A stretch of 53,039 bases of DNA, taken from NCBI RefSeq assembly GCF_000621805.1, contig NZ_JHXH01000015.1, positions 1-53,039 of the forward strand, written 5' to 3'. The notes under the pieces were generated by a model, which had not been told where the DNA came from, searched no databases, and was given only the letters and a program-made list of their open reading frames with translations. This stretch comes from Ruminococcus sp. FC2018. GTDB lineage: Bacteria > Bacillota > Clostridia > Oscillospirales > Ruminococcaceae. The position numbers and the translations under genes were made by a program. The stretch's first letter is position 1. The number at the start of each line of letters is the position of its first letter. Positions 32,620 through 41,608 of this stretch are shown piece after piece.

Positions 32620-34407
32620 TCACTTCTGAGTTGCTGCTGTGTACCAGTTATCATAAGTCCTGAGCCAGCAAACAGACTGCAGTGTCGAGTGGTTCTTGTA
32701 GATATCATTTATAGCGAATGCAAAGGTGAGGATATCATCTATGCTGTCAAAGCCTTTGATTCCGTGAAAAGCGACGTTCAGAAGATCGTCGACTGCTTTG
32801 TCTACACCGCCCTCGTAGTTGTTGAATATATCATGGATTTTCTGGTTATCGTTCAGTGATTCTTTGAGGGCAGTGATCAGATCATTAACGTTAGGAATAG
32901 GAGGATTCCATACAGGCCAAGCAAATGGATTATACCAATTATCTATGATCTGGTTCCAGAAATTTTCAATATAATCCGTGAACATATTTTTAGCTACACC
33001 GATCAATGTATCTTTAAGGTCAATAGCGTTTATGATATTGTCGATGTGTACGCCCTGTGTATTAAGGAATGTCATCATGCGTCTTGCTGCAGATTGGATA
33101 CCGCTGTCAACATATTCCTCTCTGGAGATGTCAGTACCCAGGTTCATTACAAAATGATTGATAACGTCCTTCGGAGGGGTTTTGCCGTCATTTACTATAT
33201 CCAGCGACCAATCCCATTCCCAGATATACCACGAAGTCTTGATCGAAAGATCCAGCTTTTTCTTATCCAGTGATGTTACAGGATAATAATCCTTCGCTCT
33301 GTCGCCTGTGATCTTATCGATCTGCTGTTTTAACAGATCCAGTCTTTCATCTGAAACGCCTACTGTACCGTCGTTGTCAGCAACATTGTTGACGAAAACG
33401 CTCTTCTGGAGATGGTCGCTGTCCCAATTCTCGTTGTATATGAAGTGGTCAACGCCGTATCTCTTGAATCCCCAGTCTGTAGGTGCAACGAAAGGAACGG
33501 GATCGTCTTTGCATACAACATTGTGGATGCAGGTGTAGTCACGGTCGCTTCTTTCTTCTGATGCCATACCGCCCTGAGGTGCTTCGATAGTGTATGCGTA
33601 AACCTTGTCGTTCTTATCCTGATACTGGTCGATAAGTCTCTTTGCTGTGAGGTTTGCTGTTGCACCGCCTCTTGAGAAGCCTGACAGCCAGAATACTACG
33701 TTTCCGTTTGCTGCATCTTCGGTCATATTGTTATCCTCAAGATACTTGTTTACCTCTGATGTTACCTGATTTGCAGCATTAGCAAATCCTTCTGCCTCGC
33801 CCTGCTTTCCGAGAGAAACGTTTGAAGCCCATTCCTTCTCATAGTTTGCACTTCTTACGGTTATGGAAACGACCTTTTTTGTGCCGTCCTTAGTTTTAAC
33901 AGTCTTGCTGCCGATAGCACAAGCAACAGAATCCGGTGTAGGCTCCTGTGTGTAAGCCGGGCTTGCATACAGATCTTCAAAACCCATATGGGAAAGAAGA
34001 TCCTTTATTGTCTTAGGTCCCTGTGAATAATCGCTGCCTTTTTCTACTGTTGTTGATGAATATGCCAGATTGCATGACATTGTAGCGATATGGGGATCAT
34101 ACTGCTTAGGCTCTGTCTCAAAGAAGCCATCTGAATATTTGAAATCGACCTTGAAGCCGTCTTTTTCATACACGCCGGTCATTATGTCATGACCATTGTA
34201 CTGATCTGCTTTGATCCTTGTTTCAGCAGCAGTCGTATTCATAGTTGTAACAGAATTTACATCAACTGCATCTGCTATGATGAATGATGATGATGATGTA
34301 AGGCCTGCTGCTGTCGTTGCCATCATAACGCCTGCTATCAGTACGGTGATTGACTTCTTTACCTTGCTCATGGATGATACCTTGTTTGTTGCCTTTGTTG
34401 TTTTCAT
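32620..34407 (-). CDS. Secreted GFSRG-type alpha/beta-hydrolase
   Basis: The 595-residue protein has an N-terminal export signal (SITVLIAGVMMATTAAGLTS) and a lipase-like nucleophile motif VVFWLSGFSRGGATANLTAK at about residues 230-250, then KVYAYTIEAPQGGM and VPFVAPTDWGFKRYG. The C-terminal NHSTLQSVCWLRTY may hold the catalytic His. Relatives are lipase-like hydrolases of unknown substrate in gut Clostridia. It resembles the decayed gene at 2382-4423. The first 146 bp overlap the end of the histidine kinase gene, and an AAGGAGG site precedes its ATG, so both are probably one transcript. Confidence 0.75.
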   Translation of the reverse strand: MKTTKATNKVSSMSKVKKSITVLIAGVMMATTAAGLTSSSSFIIADAVDVNSVTTMNTTAAETRIKADQYNGHDIMTGVYEKDGFKVDFKYSDGFFETEPKQYDPHIATMSCNLAYSSTTVEKGSDYSQGPKTIKDLLSHMGFEDLYASPAYTQEPTPDSVACAIGSKTVKTKDGTKKVVSITVRSANYEKEWASNVSLGKQGEAEGFANAANQVTSEVNKYLEDNNMTEDAANGNVVFWLSGFSRGGATANLTAKRLIDQYQDKNDKVYAYTIEAPQGGMASEERSDRDYTCIHNVVCKDDPVPFVAPTDWGFKRYGVDHFIYNENWDSDHLQKSVFVNNVADNDGTVGVSDERLDLLKQQIDKITGDRAKDYYPVTSLDKKKLDLSIKTSWYIWEWDWSLDIVNDGKTPPKDVINHFVMNLGTDISREEYVDSGIQSAARRMMTFLNTQGVHIDNIINAIDLKDTLIGVAKNMFTDYIENFWNQIIDNWYNPFAWPVWNPPIPNVNDLITALKESLNDNQKIHDIFNNYEGGVDKAVDDLLNVAFHGIKGFDSIDDILTFAFAINDIYKNHSTLQSVCWLRTYDNWYTAATQK

Positions 34408-35476
34408 TTTTTGTTTCCTCCTTAACTTTGGGAATGATAATTTTTGCAGTAGTTCCCTCGCCGACGGTGCTTGTTATCACGACCTCGGCATTGCACATAT
34501 CTTTAAGTCTGCGCTTGGTGTTCTCCATTCCGACATGTGAACGCCCGTCATCCTTGACTTCATTCACGTCAAATCCCACACCGTCATCAGATACGATGAC
34601 TTCAAAGCTGTCATCTGTTTCACGGCTGGCGATAGTCACCGTTCCGCCGTCATCCTTCATCCCGACGCCGTGCTTGACAGCGTTCTCAACAAGCGGCTGA
34701 ACGGACAGAAGCGGTATCTCGAAATTATCCTCCTGAATATCGTACTCAATGCTGAGCTTTTTGCCGAAACGCAGCTTTTCGATGTACAGATATTTTTCAA
34801 GATGTTCAAGCTCCTTTTTAAAAGGTACGGGTGCTGTCTGTTTGAGAGAGTCCATATTGCCCCGCAGATAGTCTGAGAACTTTATCGTAGCCTCATAGGC
34901 GGTCTCAGGTTTTATCTTGCACAGCATCGCAATAGACGAAAGAGCGTTGTACATAAAGTGCGGTCTGATCTGGCTGACCATTACCTGCACCTTTGCCTCG
35001 TAAAGCTCTTTCTGCATCTGCTGATAGTGTATCGATTCAAGATATTTCCTGCACAGGTCGAATACGGTGCGCACTATCTGTGCGATCATCGTCACCGCAA
35101 GACCGTATGTGAAAAAGTGCAGGCTCGAAAAGCTGATGAACTGATTGAATATATCGAGAATCAGTGCCATTATCATGGGTGTCCACATTATCATCGAAAG
35201 CAGTGCCTGGCGTGAGCTTCTGATCTCGCGGGAAAGCAGAACGATGAACACGACAGCAGTTATTCCCATAAAGATATTGACATATGCGCCCGTCACGACA
35301 AGATCGCTGACTGCGAAAATGTGCAGCGCCGCACAGACGATGACCGATATCGTTACGCATATCGTCAGCACAGCACTGACGGCTCTTGATTTGGCTTTGG
35401 AATAGTATAGCAAAAAGAAAAGGTTTTCTTTACTATTTTCAATGTTCCGCTTTGACACACCACCGCCTTTAGCCAT
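34262..35476 (-). CDS. LytS-type sensor histidine kinase
   Basis: From 35476 (MAKGGGVSKRN) the product is about 404 residues: four hydrophobic segments, a coiled coil, a His_kinase domain with the phospho-acceptor His (VSQIRPHFMYNALSSIAMLC), and a HATPase domain (PLVENAVKHGVGMKDDGGTV, VSDDGVGFD, GMENTKRRL, GEGTTAKIIIP). The start is uncertain: the first residues come from the duplicated repeat, and GTG 35458 is an alternative. The membrane part looks shorter than in seven-helix relatives and may be truncated. LytS-type kinases usually partner a LytTR response regulator, but none is in this window. The C-terminus runs 146 bp into the hydrolase gene. Confidence 0.75.
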   Translation of the reverse strand: MAKGGGVSKRNIENSKENLFFLLYYSKAKSRAVSAVLTICVTISVIVCAALHIFAVSDLVVTGAYVNIFMGITAVVFIVLLSREIRSSRQALLSMIMWTPMIMALILDIFNQFISFSSLHFFTYGLAVTMIAQIVRTVFDLCRKYLESIHYQQMQKELYEAKVQVMVSQIRPHFMYNALSSIAMLCKIKPETAYEATIKFSDYLRGNMDSLKQTAPVPFKKELEHLEKYLYIEKLRFGKKLSIEYDIQEDNFEIPLLSVQPLVENAVKHGVGMKDDGGTVTIASRETDDSFEVIVSDDGVGFDVNEVKDDGRSHVGMENTKRRLKDMCNAEVVITSTVGEGTTAKIIIPKVKEETKNENNKGNKQGIIHEQGKEVNHRTDSRRYDGNDSSRPYIIIIIHHSRCS

Positions 35477-35642
35477 ATTGAACAAGCCAAAGTCCAAACA
35501 TTTGCTGAATATGCTGATGCAAAAAAGGTTTATCTTGTTGTACTTTTGTTGTAGTGTGTGTGATATACTGTAGTCAAAGAAAAGGGAAAAACAAAAAACA
35601 ACTTCCCCAAAAAAAGATCTGTTGTAGTCGGTATGATATACT
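35463..35642. repeat. Dispersed promoter-bearing repeat, copy 2
   Basis: Nearly identical to 2142-2336, from CCGCCTTTAGCC through TGTTGTAGTGTGTGTGATAT to the second TGATATACT. Here it separates the LytS kinase (minus) from the peptide genes (plus). Confidence 0.85.
35540..35642 (+). promoter_or_regulatory. Tandem extended -10 promoters of the peptide genes
   Basis: Two units are seen: TGTAG at 35550-35554 with TGATATACT ending at 35569, and TGTAG at 35623-35627 with TGATATACT ending at 35642. They are 73 bp apart. No good -35 box exists, so an activator binding the TTGTAG boxes is likely. The leader is A-rich with one CCCC run. Confidence 0.55.
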
Positions 35643-35720
35643 AAAAACAACAAAAGGACAAACAGAGAATTACAAACACAAAACAAAGTAAAATCGAAAC
35701 ACTGAGAAAGGAGAATTAAT

Positions 35721-35810
35721 ATGAACTTTACAACAGGACCGCTCACAACAGGACCTCTCGGAACCGGACCGCTCGATGAAACAGGGCCTCTCACAGTATT
35801 CTTCCTGTAA
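35721..35810 (+). CDS. TGPL-repeat peptide (29 residues)
   Basis: A clear AAAGGAG site lies upstream of the ATG. The product starts MNF, has four TGPL units (residues 5-8, 10-13, 15-18, 21-24) spaced by 1-2 residues, and ends TVFFL. There is no Cys and no signal peptide. Repeated short units in a tiny protein suggest a multi-core precursor or a binding motif array; I recognise no family. No radical SAM, ATP-grasp, cyclase, peptidase or ABC exporter gene is adjacent. The neighbours are a second repeat peptide gene downstream and a divergent histidine kinase. Confidence 0.65.
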   Translation: MNFTTGPLTTGPLGTGPLDETGPLTVFFL

Positions 35811-35854
35811 TGAACGAACAAGAATAACAAATCTCAAAGAAAGGAGGAAAAAAT

Positions 35855-35929
35855 ATGATGGACTTTGGTTATCCTTACTTCGATCATACCGCAGTTGGTT
35901 ATCCATACTTCGGAATCAGAGTAAAGTAA
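35855..35929 (+). CDS. GYPYF-repeat peptide (24 residues)
   Basis: AAGGAGG lies 7 bases before the ATG at 35855; a second ATG follows directly. The product begins MMDF, has GYPYF at residues 5-9 and 15-19 separated by DHTAV, and ends GIRVK. It lies 44 bp after the TGPL peptide stop and shares its promoters. Two different repeat peptides in tandem argue that repetition itself matters, for example as two cores cut from one precursor. The family is not recognised. Confidence 0.6.
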   Translation: MMDFGYPYFDHTAVGYPYFGIRVK

Positions 35930-36012
35930 TACATTGATCGAACGCACAAACAGCTTACAATACAACAAATCTAATACCGAAATGAACTAACAAGAATAAC
36001 AAAAACAGCAAT

Positions 36013-36045
36013 AACCGCAGGACCGAGAGTCTTGCGGTTTACTTG
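36013..36045 (+). terminator. Weak terminator after the peptide genes
   Basis: AACCGCAGGAC pairs with GTCTTGCGGTT, followed by TACTT. Confidence 0.5.
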
Positions 36046-36239
36046 CGTGTTATGAAACTATCTGACCGAAAATCGTACCCGACCGATAACATACCATCCA
36101 TGAAGCAGCTGACCACGAGCTGCAATACATCTGTTTCTATAAAATCCAAATTTTCATCGGGCAAAGAAACAGACATACGCAAGACAGCGAACATCTGTAA
36201 AATATCCTGCACTTTATTGATTTCAATACTGCTACAAAT
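36039..36239 (-). pseudogene. Possible protein remnant
   Basis: A 66-codon minus-strand frame has protein-like composition (VQDILQMFAVLRMSVSLPDE, then DVLQLVVSCFMDGM) but no start codon at its upper end, where an in-frame TGA lies. I do not recognise it. From 36240 to 36514 only the kinase promoter is apparent (TATGATATACT ending at 36434). Confidence 0.2.
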
Positions 36240-36514
36240 TCAACCGCCGCAAGCTCGGAAACAGCGCCTATTTAAACCTTTTGGCAGCATTGATCGGATG
36301 AGGCTTGGGGTGGTGTGGTAAAGGGATAACCATAAAATGAAATTATTTTTGTATCTCTTACATTCTGGCTCGGCAGAATAAGCTCAAAATATGTCGCTCT
36401 GAGGGTTGAAAACTCGACTTTTGTATGATATACTATTATACAAGAAATGATAAAATAAGGGGAACTGCTAAGAAACCGTCTATAGTGTTTCTTTTACTAC
36501 AAAAGGTGGTAATA

Positions 36515-39055
36515 ATGAAAAAAGCATGGATAATCATAATAAACGTTCTGATAATGGTCGCGATCATTGCATTTGTTTCTTTTTATATTTCAGTGAATAA
36601 CAAAAGTACACTTCAAAGGCAGACCGAGCATTTTGAAAACACGACCGTCACAATGGAGCGTGTCACCGAAAACTATCTCAAAGGCGAACAGCGTATCTGT
36701 GACGTATGGGCTCATTATATCAACAGCCGGGAAATGACCATTGAAGAAGCGGCAGGCTTTATCCGTATTTCTCATGTGCTGCCGAATGCATCAGCTCATC
36801 TGATATATCTTGACAGCAGAAAAGGCATATCGACACGTCCTCATCTGGGTACAGCCGAGGATTACGAAGTATCTTATGATAAAACGGATTTTCTCACCGA
36901 TACATCGTGGATATCAGATATCGGCACATCCGTCAATATCTCCCGTGCATATACTAACCCGATGAACGGTGAACAGTCGCTTGCTTTCTGCAATAAGATA
37001 CAGCTGTATGACTCCGACTACACAGCTGCAAAAGAGGCTGTTCTGCTGCGTGTACTGCCAATATCAGAGCTGGAGCAAAAATGGATAATCCCGCAGGAGG
37101 GCTTTAAAAACGCCGAGCTCACGCTGATAGATTCGGAAGGCAACTATATAATAAAAAGCAAATCATTCAAGAATTCAAATTTCTTTGAGTTTTACAAATC
37201 ATATAACTCATCAAATCCGACTCTTCTTGAAAATCTTCACGATGATATAACATCCTGTACGGGTTCCGTTACGATACTTAACTCCAGAAAAGAAGAAATG
37301 CTGCTTGCTTATACTCCTGTCCTTGAAACATCTGGCTGGATACTGCTTAGCCTTATCCCCAAGTCGGATCTGATCGTAAACACGGAAAACTGGCTTCTGA
37401 TCGGAGTGATCTCCGCAGGACTGCTTGTGTTGTTCATTATAGATCTGATTTTCATTCAGAGCATCAATAAAAAGCTGCGTATCGCCGCAACGGAGGCAGA
37501 TTCTGCCAACAAAGCAAAAACCGATTTTCTTTCCACCATGTCCCACGATATCCGCACCCCGATGAATGCGATAATCGGACTGACAACGATCGCACAAAAA
37601 AATCCCGGCGATGTCGAGGCGACAAAAGAAAGCCTTCGCAAGATAGGTCTTGCAGGCAACCATCTGCTGACACTTATAAACGACATCCTGGACATCTCTA
37701 AGGTCGAAAGCGGAAAATTGAGTTTATCACCTGTAACATTTTCCATAGTTGAAACGGTCGAAAACCTTGTCAATCTGTCTCAGCCTATGGTAAAAGAGAA
37801 GAATATAGATTTCAATTTTCGTGTTGACCGAATGGAAAAGGAATACCTTTATGCCGATCAGCTCAGGCTGAATCAGATATATATAAATATACTTTCAAAT
37901 GCAATCAAGTATACTGAGCCGGGCGGAAGCGTCAGTGTGGATATGCAGGAGGAGGAAAGCTCTGTCGAAGGGTGTGTGAGACTGATCTATAAGGTATCCG
38001 ACACCGGAATAGGTATGAGCCCTGAATTTATGGAAAAGATGTTTCAGCCGTTTTCACGTCAGACAGACAGCCGCATCAACAGCATACAAGGAACGGGGCT
38101 CGGTCTTGCGATCACCAAAAAGATGGTCGATCTTATGAACGGAACGATAGACTGTCAGAGCGAGCAGAACAAGGGCACGACATTTACTGTCGTTATAGAT
38201 ATTCCCGTATCTGACAGACAAAGAGACGATATACGGTTTGATCCGATTGACATTCTGGTCGTTGATGATGATGATGTGCTAATTCAGACTGCTGAGGATA
38301 CGCTGAGTTCTCTGGGCGCTGCAGTAGAATGTGCAAACAGCGGTGCACAGGCGATAGAAATGATGCTGAACCGCCGTCAGCAGGAAAAGAATTACGATAT
38401 TGTGATAATCGACTGGAAAATGCCTGATATGAACGGTATCGAAACTGTCAGCAAGATCAGATCTGATATAGATGAGAAGATACCGATACTGCTGATCTCC
38501 GCATATGATACATCGGAGATAGAAGAAGATGCCAGAAAAGCAGGGGCAAACGGGTTTATCAGCAAGCCCCTCTTCCGTTCTGCTCTTTATGATAAGATCA
38601 GTCAGCTTCTCGGAAAAGAAGTAAGCTCCGTCGAGCCGGAGGACGATCATTCAGATCTTGAAGGAATAAATATCCTCGTAGCAGAGGATAACGATATAAA
38701 CTGGGAGATCCTACAGGCAACTCTCAGAATGTTCGGCATGACCTCGGAGCGTGCAGAAAACGGCCGCATCTGCGTGGATATGATGAAAAACGCAGAGGAA
38801 GGGCGTTACACTCTGATCTTTATGGACGTGCAGATGCCTGAAATGAACGGTCTGGACGCTACAAGAACGATCAGAAAAATGGAAGATCCGTGGGCAGCAT
38901 CAATACCGATCATAGCGATGACAGCCGATGCTTTTTCCGAAAACATCACCGAGTGTATGAATGCAGGCATGGACGGACATATCGCCAAGCCTTTCGATAT
39001 TAAACTCGTAATCAAAGAAATCCGCAAGATAAATGAAAGGAGATCAAAAAAATGA
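36515..39055 (+). CDS. Hybrid sensor histidine kinase with two receiver domains
   Basis: The 846-residue protein begins at 36515 behind AAGGTGG. One membrane segment (residues 4-26), a Cache-like extracellular sensor (about 30-295) and a second membrane segment (about 300-320) lead to HisKA (STMSHDIRTPMNAIIGL), HATPase (NILSNAIKYTEPGGSV, DTGIGM, GTGLGLAITKKMVDLM) and two receivers (VVDDDD with IIDWKMPDMNG; VAEDND with FMDVQMPEMNG). No output DNA-binding domain is present, so phosphate probably passes to another protein. Its stop overlaps the start of a solute-binding lipoprotein gene by 4 bp. Confidence 0.93.
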   Translation: MKKAWIIIINVLIMVAIIAFVSFYISVNNKSTLQRQTEHFENTTVTMERVTENYLKGEQRICDVWAHYINSREMTIEEAAGFIRISHVLPNASAHLIYLDSRKGISTRPHLGTAEDYEVSYDKTDFLTDTSWISDIGTSVNISRAYTNPMNGEQSLAFCNKIQLYDSDYTAAKEAVLLRVLPISELEQKWIIPQEGFKNAELTLIDSEGNYIIKSKSFKNSNFFEFYKSYNSSNPTLLENLHDDITSCTGSVTILNSRKEEMLLAYTPVLETSGWILLSLIPKSDLIVNTENWLLIGVISAGLLVLFIIDLIFIQSINKKLRIAATEADSANKAKTDFLSTMSHDIRTPMNAIIGLTTIAQKNPGDVEATKESLRKIGLAGNHLLTLINDILDISKVESGKLSLSPVTFSIVETVENLVNLSQPMVKEKNIDFNFRVDRMEKEYLYADQLRLNQIYINILSNAIKYTEPGGSVSVDMQEEESSVEGCVRLIYKVSDTGIGMSPEFMEKMFQPFSRQTDSRINSIQGTGLGLAITKKMVDLMNGTIDCQSEQNKGTTFTVVIDIPVSDRQRDDIRFDPIDILVVDDDDVLIQTAEDTLSSLGAAVECANSGAQAIEMMLNRRQQEKNYDIVIIDWKMPDMNGIETVSKIRSDIDEKIPILLISAYDTSEIEEDARKAGANGFISKPLFRSALYDKISQLLGKEVSSVEPEDDHSDLEGINILVAEDNDINWEILQATLRMFGMTSERAENGRICVDMMKNAEEGRYTLIFMDVQMPEMNGLDATRTIRKMEDPWAASIPIIAMTADAFSENITECMNAGMDGHIAKPFDIKLVIKEIRKINERRSKK

Positions 39056-40341
39056 AAAAGATTCTAAGTATCATTCTGTCGGCGTTCATGCTGCTTGGTT
39101 TAGCTTCCTGCGGTTCCGAAGAGCACAAGGAAAGCAAAAAAGGGTTTGAACCAAAGCTGGATACGGATAGTGCCTGTAAAATAAACGTTGCAGGCAGTTA
39201 CAGCAATTTTGAGGCTCTTGAAGCGGAATTTGAACGCTTCAACGAATATTATCCGAACGTTGAGATGTGCTACACCAAAATCGACGACTACAACAATTCT
39301 ATCGCCACAGTTCTCAGCGGCAACGATGCACCCAACATTTTCTTTTCGTTCAGCTGGATGATGGGCAACCCGGCCTATGATAAGGTTTTTGATCACATGG
39401 AAAACCTTGCCGACAACTCTCTTGGGCTGGATCTTGACTGTATCCGCCCCGGACTTCTCAGCCGTGACTCACAGGGAAAAGTGCTGATGGTGCCTGTATT
39501 CTCCACCTCTTACGGAATGCTTATCAATAACGATCTGTTTGAAAAAGAGGGGCTGAAGGTTCCTCAGACCATTCAGGAGCTTTTTGATGTCTGTGCCTCG
39601 TTCAGGGGAAAAGGATATGAAAGCCCGATGATGGGATACAGTGCAGATTCATCAGGCTGTCTGATGAATACGGTCGCTTATCCGATATTTGCTGCAAAGC
39701 TGGCAGAAAATCCCGAAATGGTCGCAAAAGCCAACCAATGCGATCCCGAAGCAGGAAAATATATGCGTCCTGCCCTTGAGACACTCTCTCAGCTGATAGA
39801 TAAAAAATGTATTGATCTGAAAAAGTGCGCTGAGATAAGCGATAATTATGGCGCTGTCATCATGCGTTTCTTTAAAGGCGACGTTCCTATGATGATCTGT
39901 ACAGGCGATACGGTCTCAGGAACAAGCAAGCGTGAAAGTCAGTCGGCAGAATTTACAGCGCACCCCTTCACCTATACATTTGCACCCATACCGACAACAG
40001 ACAAGGGAGGATATTTTCTTGACAGCCCTTCCGTTCAGTTTTCAGTCAACAATTCCTGCAAAGACAAGGATATGACCAATGAATTTATGCGTTTTCTCAT
40101 TTCAAAACAGGAGCTCAGCCAGATGGCGTCAGTAAAACGTCTGATAACGCCGTCGGATGATCTGTCATTAGATAAAGTATATGCTCCTGTCGGCAAAACC
40201 CCGCCGGAACTTGTTATCTCCCCTACCTCACTTGGTATCAAGGATAAGCTCGCCGTTCAGATACGTCTTGCCTCTTATCTGGTCGCAACCGGAGATCTTA
40301 CCATTGATCAGGCCGTTGCAAAGTACGGGACACTTGAATAA
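39052..40341 (+). CDS. Extracellular solute-binding lipoprotein (sugar ABC type)
   Basis: The 429-residue product has a lipoprotein signal (ILSAFMLLGLASC) and the fold landmarks of ABC sugar-binding proteins: EAEFERFNEYYPNVEM, IATVLSGNDAPNIFFSFSWM, PVFSTSYGMLINNDLFEKEG and the hinge-region QTIQELFDVCASFRGKGYES. Its ATG overlaps the kinase stop (ATGA), so translation is coupled. No permease or ATPase genes follow. It may therefore deliver a ligand signal to the kinase's extracellular domain instead of feeding a transporter. Confidence 0.88.
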   Translation: MKKILSIILSAFMLLGLASCGSEEHKESKKGFEPKLDTDSACKINVAGSYSNFEALEAEFERFNEYYPNVEMCYTKIDDYNNSIATVLSGNDAPNIFFSFSWMMGNPAYDKVFDHMENLADNSLGLDLDCIRPGLLSRDSQGKVLMVPVFSTSYGMLINNDLFEKEGLKVPQTIQELFDVCASFRGKGYESPMMGYSADSSGCLMNTVAYPIFAAKLAENPEMVAKANQCDPEAGKYMRPALETLSQLIDKKCIDLKKCAEISDNYGAVIMRFFKGDVPMMICTGDTVSGTSKRESQSAEFTAHPFTYTFAPIPTTDKGGYFLDSPSVQFSVNNSCKDKDMTNEFMRFLISKQELSQMASVKRLITPSDDLSLDKVYAPVGKTPPELVISPTSLGIKDKLAVQIRLASYLVATGDLTIDQAVAKYGTLE

Positions 40342-40381
40342 TTTGCAAGCATACTCATCATCACAGGAACTGTTATTGAAG

Positions 40382-40633
40382 TCACTGTGATACTAAGGCA
40401 ATACCATAAAAGCTATGCCTGTTTTTATTTCTAATTATACCGCCAAAGCTCAGAAACTGTTCAAGAAGCGGCAGATAGTGAGCAAGGTCATAAAGGCTCT
40501 GCTCTCTTTTGTAACACCTCTGATGAGTTGTTATCACATCACCGCCAAACCATAGCTCTATGATTTCCGGGAGTGCCTTCAGCGTTACGGGCTTTCCTAC
40601 AAACTTTACGGGAACAGAACAAGTTTCCAACAT
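40382..40633 (-). pseudogene. IS21-family transposase (IstA) C-terminal remnant
   Basis: The frame reads CSVPVKFVGKPVTLKALPEI, IELWFGGDVITTHQRCY and LYDLAHYLPLLEQFL. This corresponds to the C-terminal beta-rich part of IstA-type transposases. The catalytic core, the partner ATPase IstB and the ends are missing. Upstream on the same strand a short KMLEIA-like motif suggests more eroded IstA sequence. Confidence 0.6.
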
Positions 40634-40745
40634 CTTACTGTTCTCCGGTAATTTGCGAAAATGACCGATTTTACGGAATTTGTGAAGTCATCACTTTGAG
40701 CAATTTCAAGCGATCTCAAGCATTTTTCCACACAAACAAGTGGTT

Positions 40746-40832
40746 AACAAGTGGTTAACCCGGGCACACTTCCGCAGAATATCAACAGCAGCCCCGGACG
40801 ATCGGTCAACGTTCGGAGCTGCTTTCGTTATG
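40746..40832. repeat. ~87-bp flanking repeat, copy 1
   Basis: AACAAGTGGTTAACCCGGGC through ATCAACAGCAGCCCCGGACG and ATCGGTCAACGTTCGGAGCT matches 43222-43309 with few changes. It contains a hairpin like a terminator (GCAGCCCCGGAC / GTTCGGAGCTGC). Confidence 0.8.
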
Positions 40833-40852
40833 TTCACTTTTATTGGATATGG

Positions 40853-41420
40853 TTAAATAAACATCACCATATAATGAGAAATTGTCAGCATTTCGCTGCT
40901 TTGACCAACGTTGCTTCCGGCTATCTTATATGCCTCTGTCGGCTTGAATTTTTCGATAAATCGGTCAAGTGAAACTGTCGCCGTGTTGCCTTCTTTGACT
41001 TCGAACGGCTCGATCTCAACATTCTTTTCTATGATGAATTCAAGCTCGGAGTTATCATCGGGCTTGTAATAATGAAGGTCATACCCTTTCTGTTTCAAAG
41101 CACAGGCAACGAAATTCTCATAGATACTGCCATATGCAAGTCCAAGCAGCGAGCCCGACGCTATTACATCAAAACGGCTGTCCTGAGCCATAAATTTCAG
41201 TGCTGTTCTTGCGTCAGCACATTTTTGTATCTCATCAAAGAAGATAAGAGTCTTACCCGGAACAAGTTCAACATTCGGTATATTGGCAGTTATCTTCTTA
41301 GAGATAGTTTCAGAAGAACGGTCACCCGCAAATATGATCTTAAGGTCAGCAGCTATTTTTATGCCAAACGTAGAATTTCCAGTTCTATTAGTATCTTTCC
41401 AGATTTGGCTGAAGTTTTGC
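40853..41420 (-). pseudogene. AAA/DUF4143 ATPase, internally deleted
   Basis: The minus strand reads VELVPGKTLIFFDEIQKCAD (Walker B) and DVIASGSLLGLA, then jumps directly to YGSIYENFVACALKQKGYD and the nuclease-like C-terminus (SELEFIIEKN, EPFEVKEGNT). About 200 residues between these motifs are missing, and no Walker A is found upstream. An intact but different member of this family lies at 48673-49896. Confidence 0.7.
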
Positions 41421-41608
41421 TGGACATTTTGTGATAAAATGATGTATAATTTAATTAGTTATATACAACGTCTGCCAGGCGAATGCTTCATACGTTTTTT
41501 GCAAAGCTTTTCTGTCACAGTTCACTGTTTCTTGAAAGCAGGCTTTTAACGGACAAATACAGATCATTTCTGCGTAATGCAGTTAATTTTTTTTAAAGAA
41601 GTGTTAAT

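Noticed and set aside
35477-35830. N-terminal extension of the LytS kinase frame by about 118 codons
   Set aside because: It runs antisense through the repeat-peptide gene and promoters; a start at 35476 or 35458 is more sensible.
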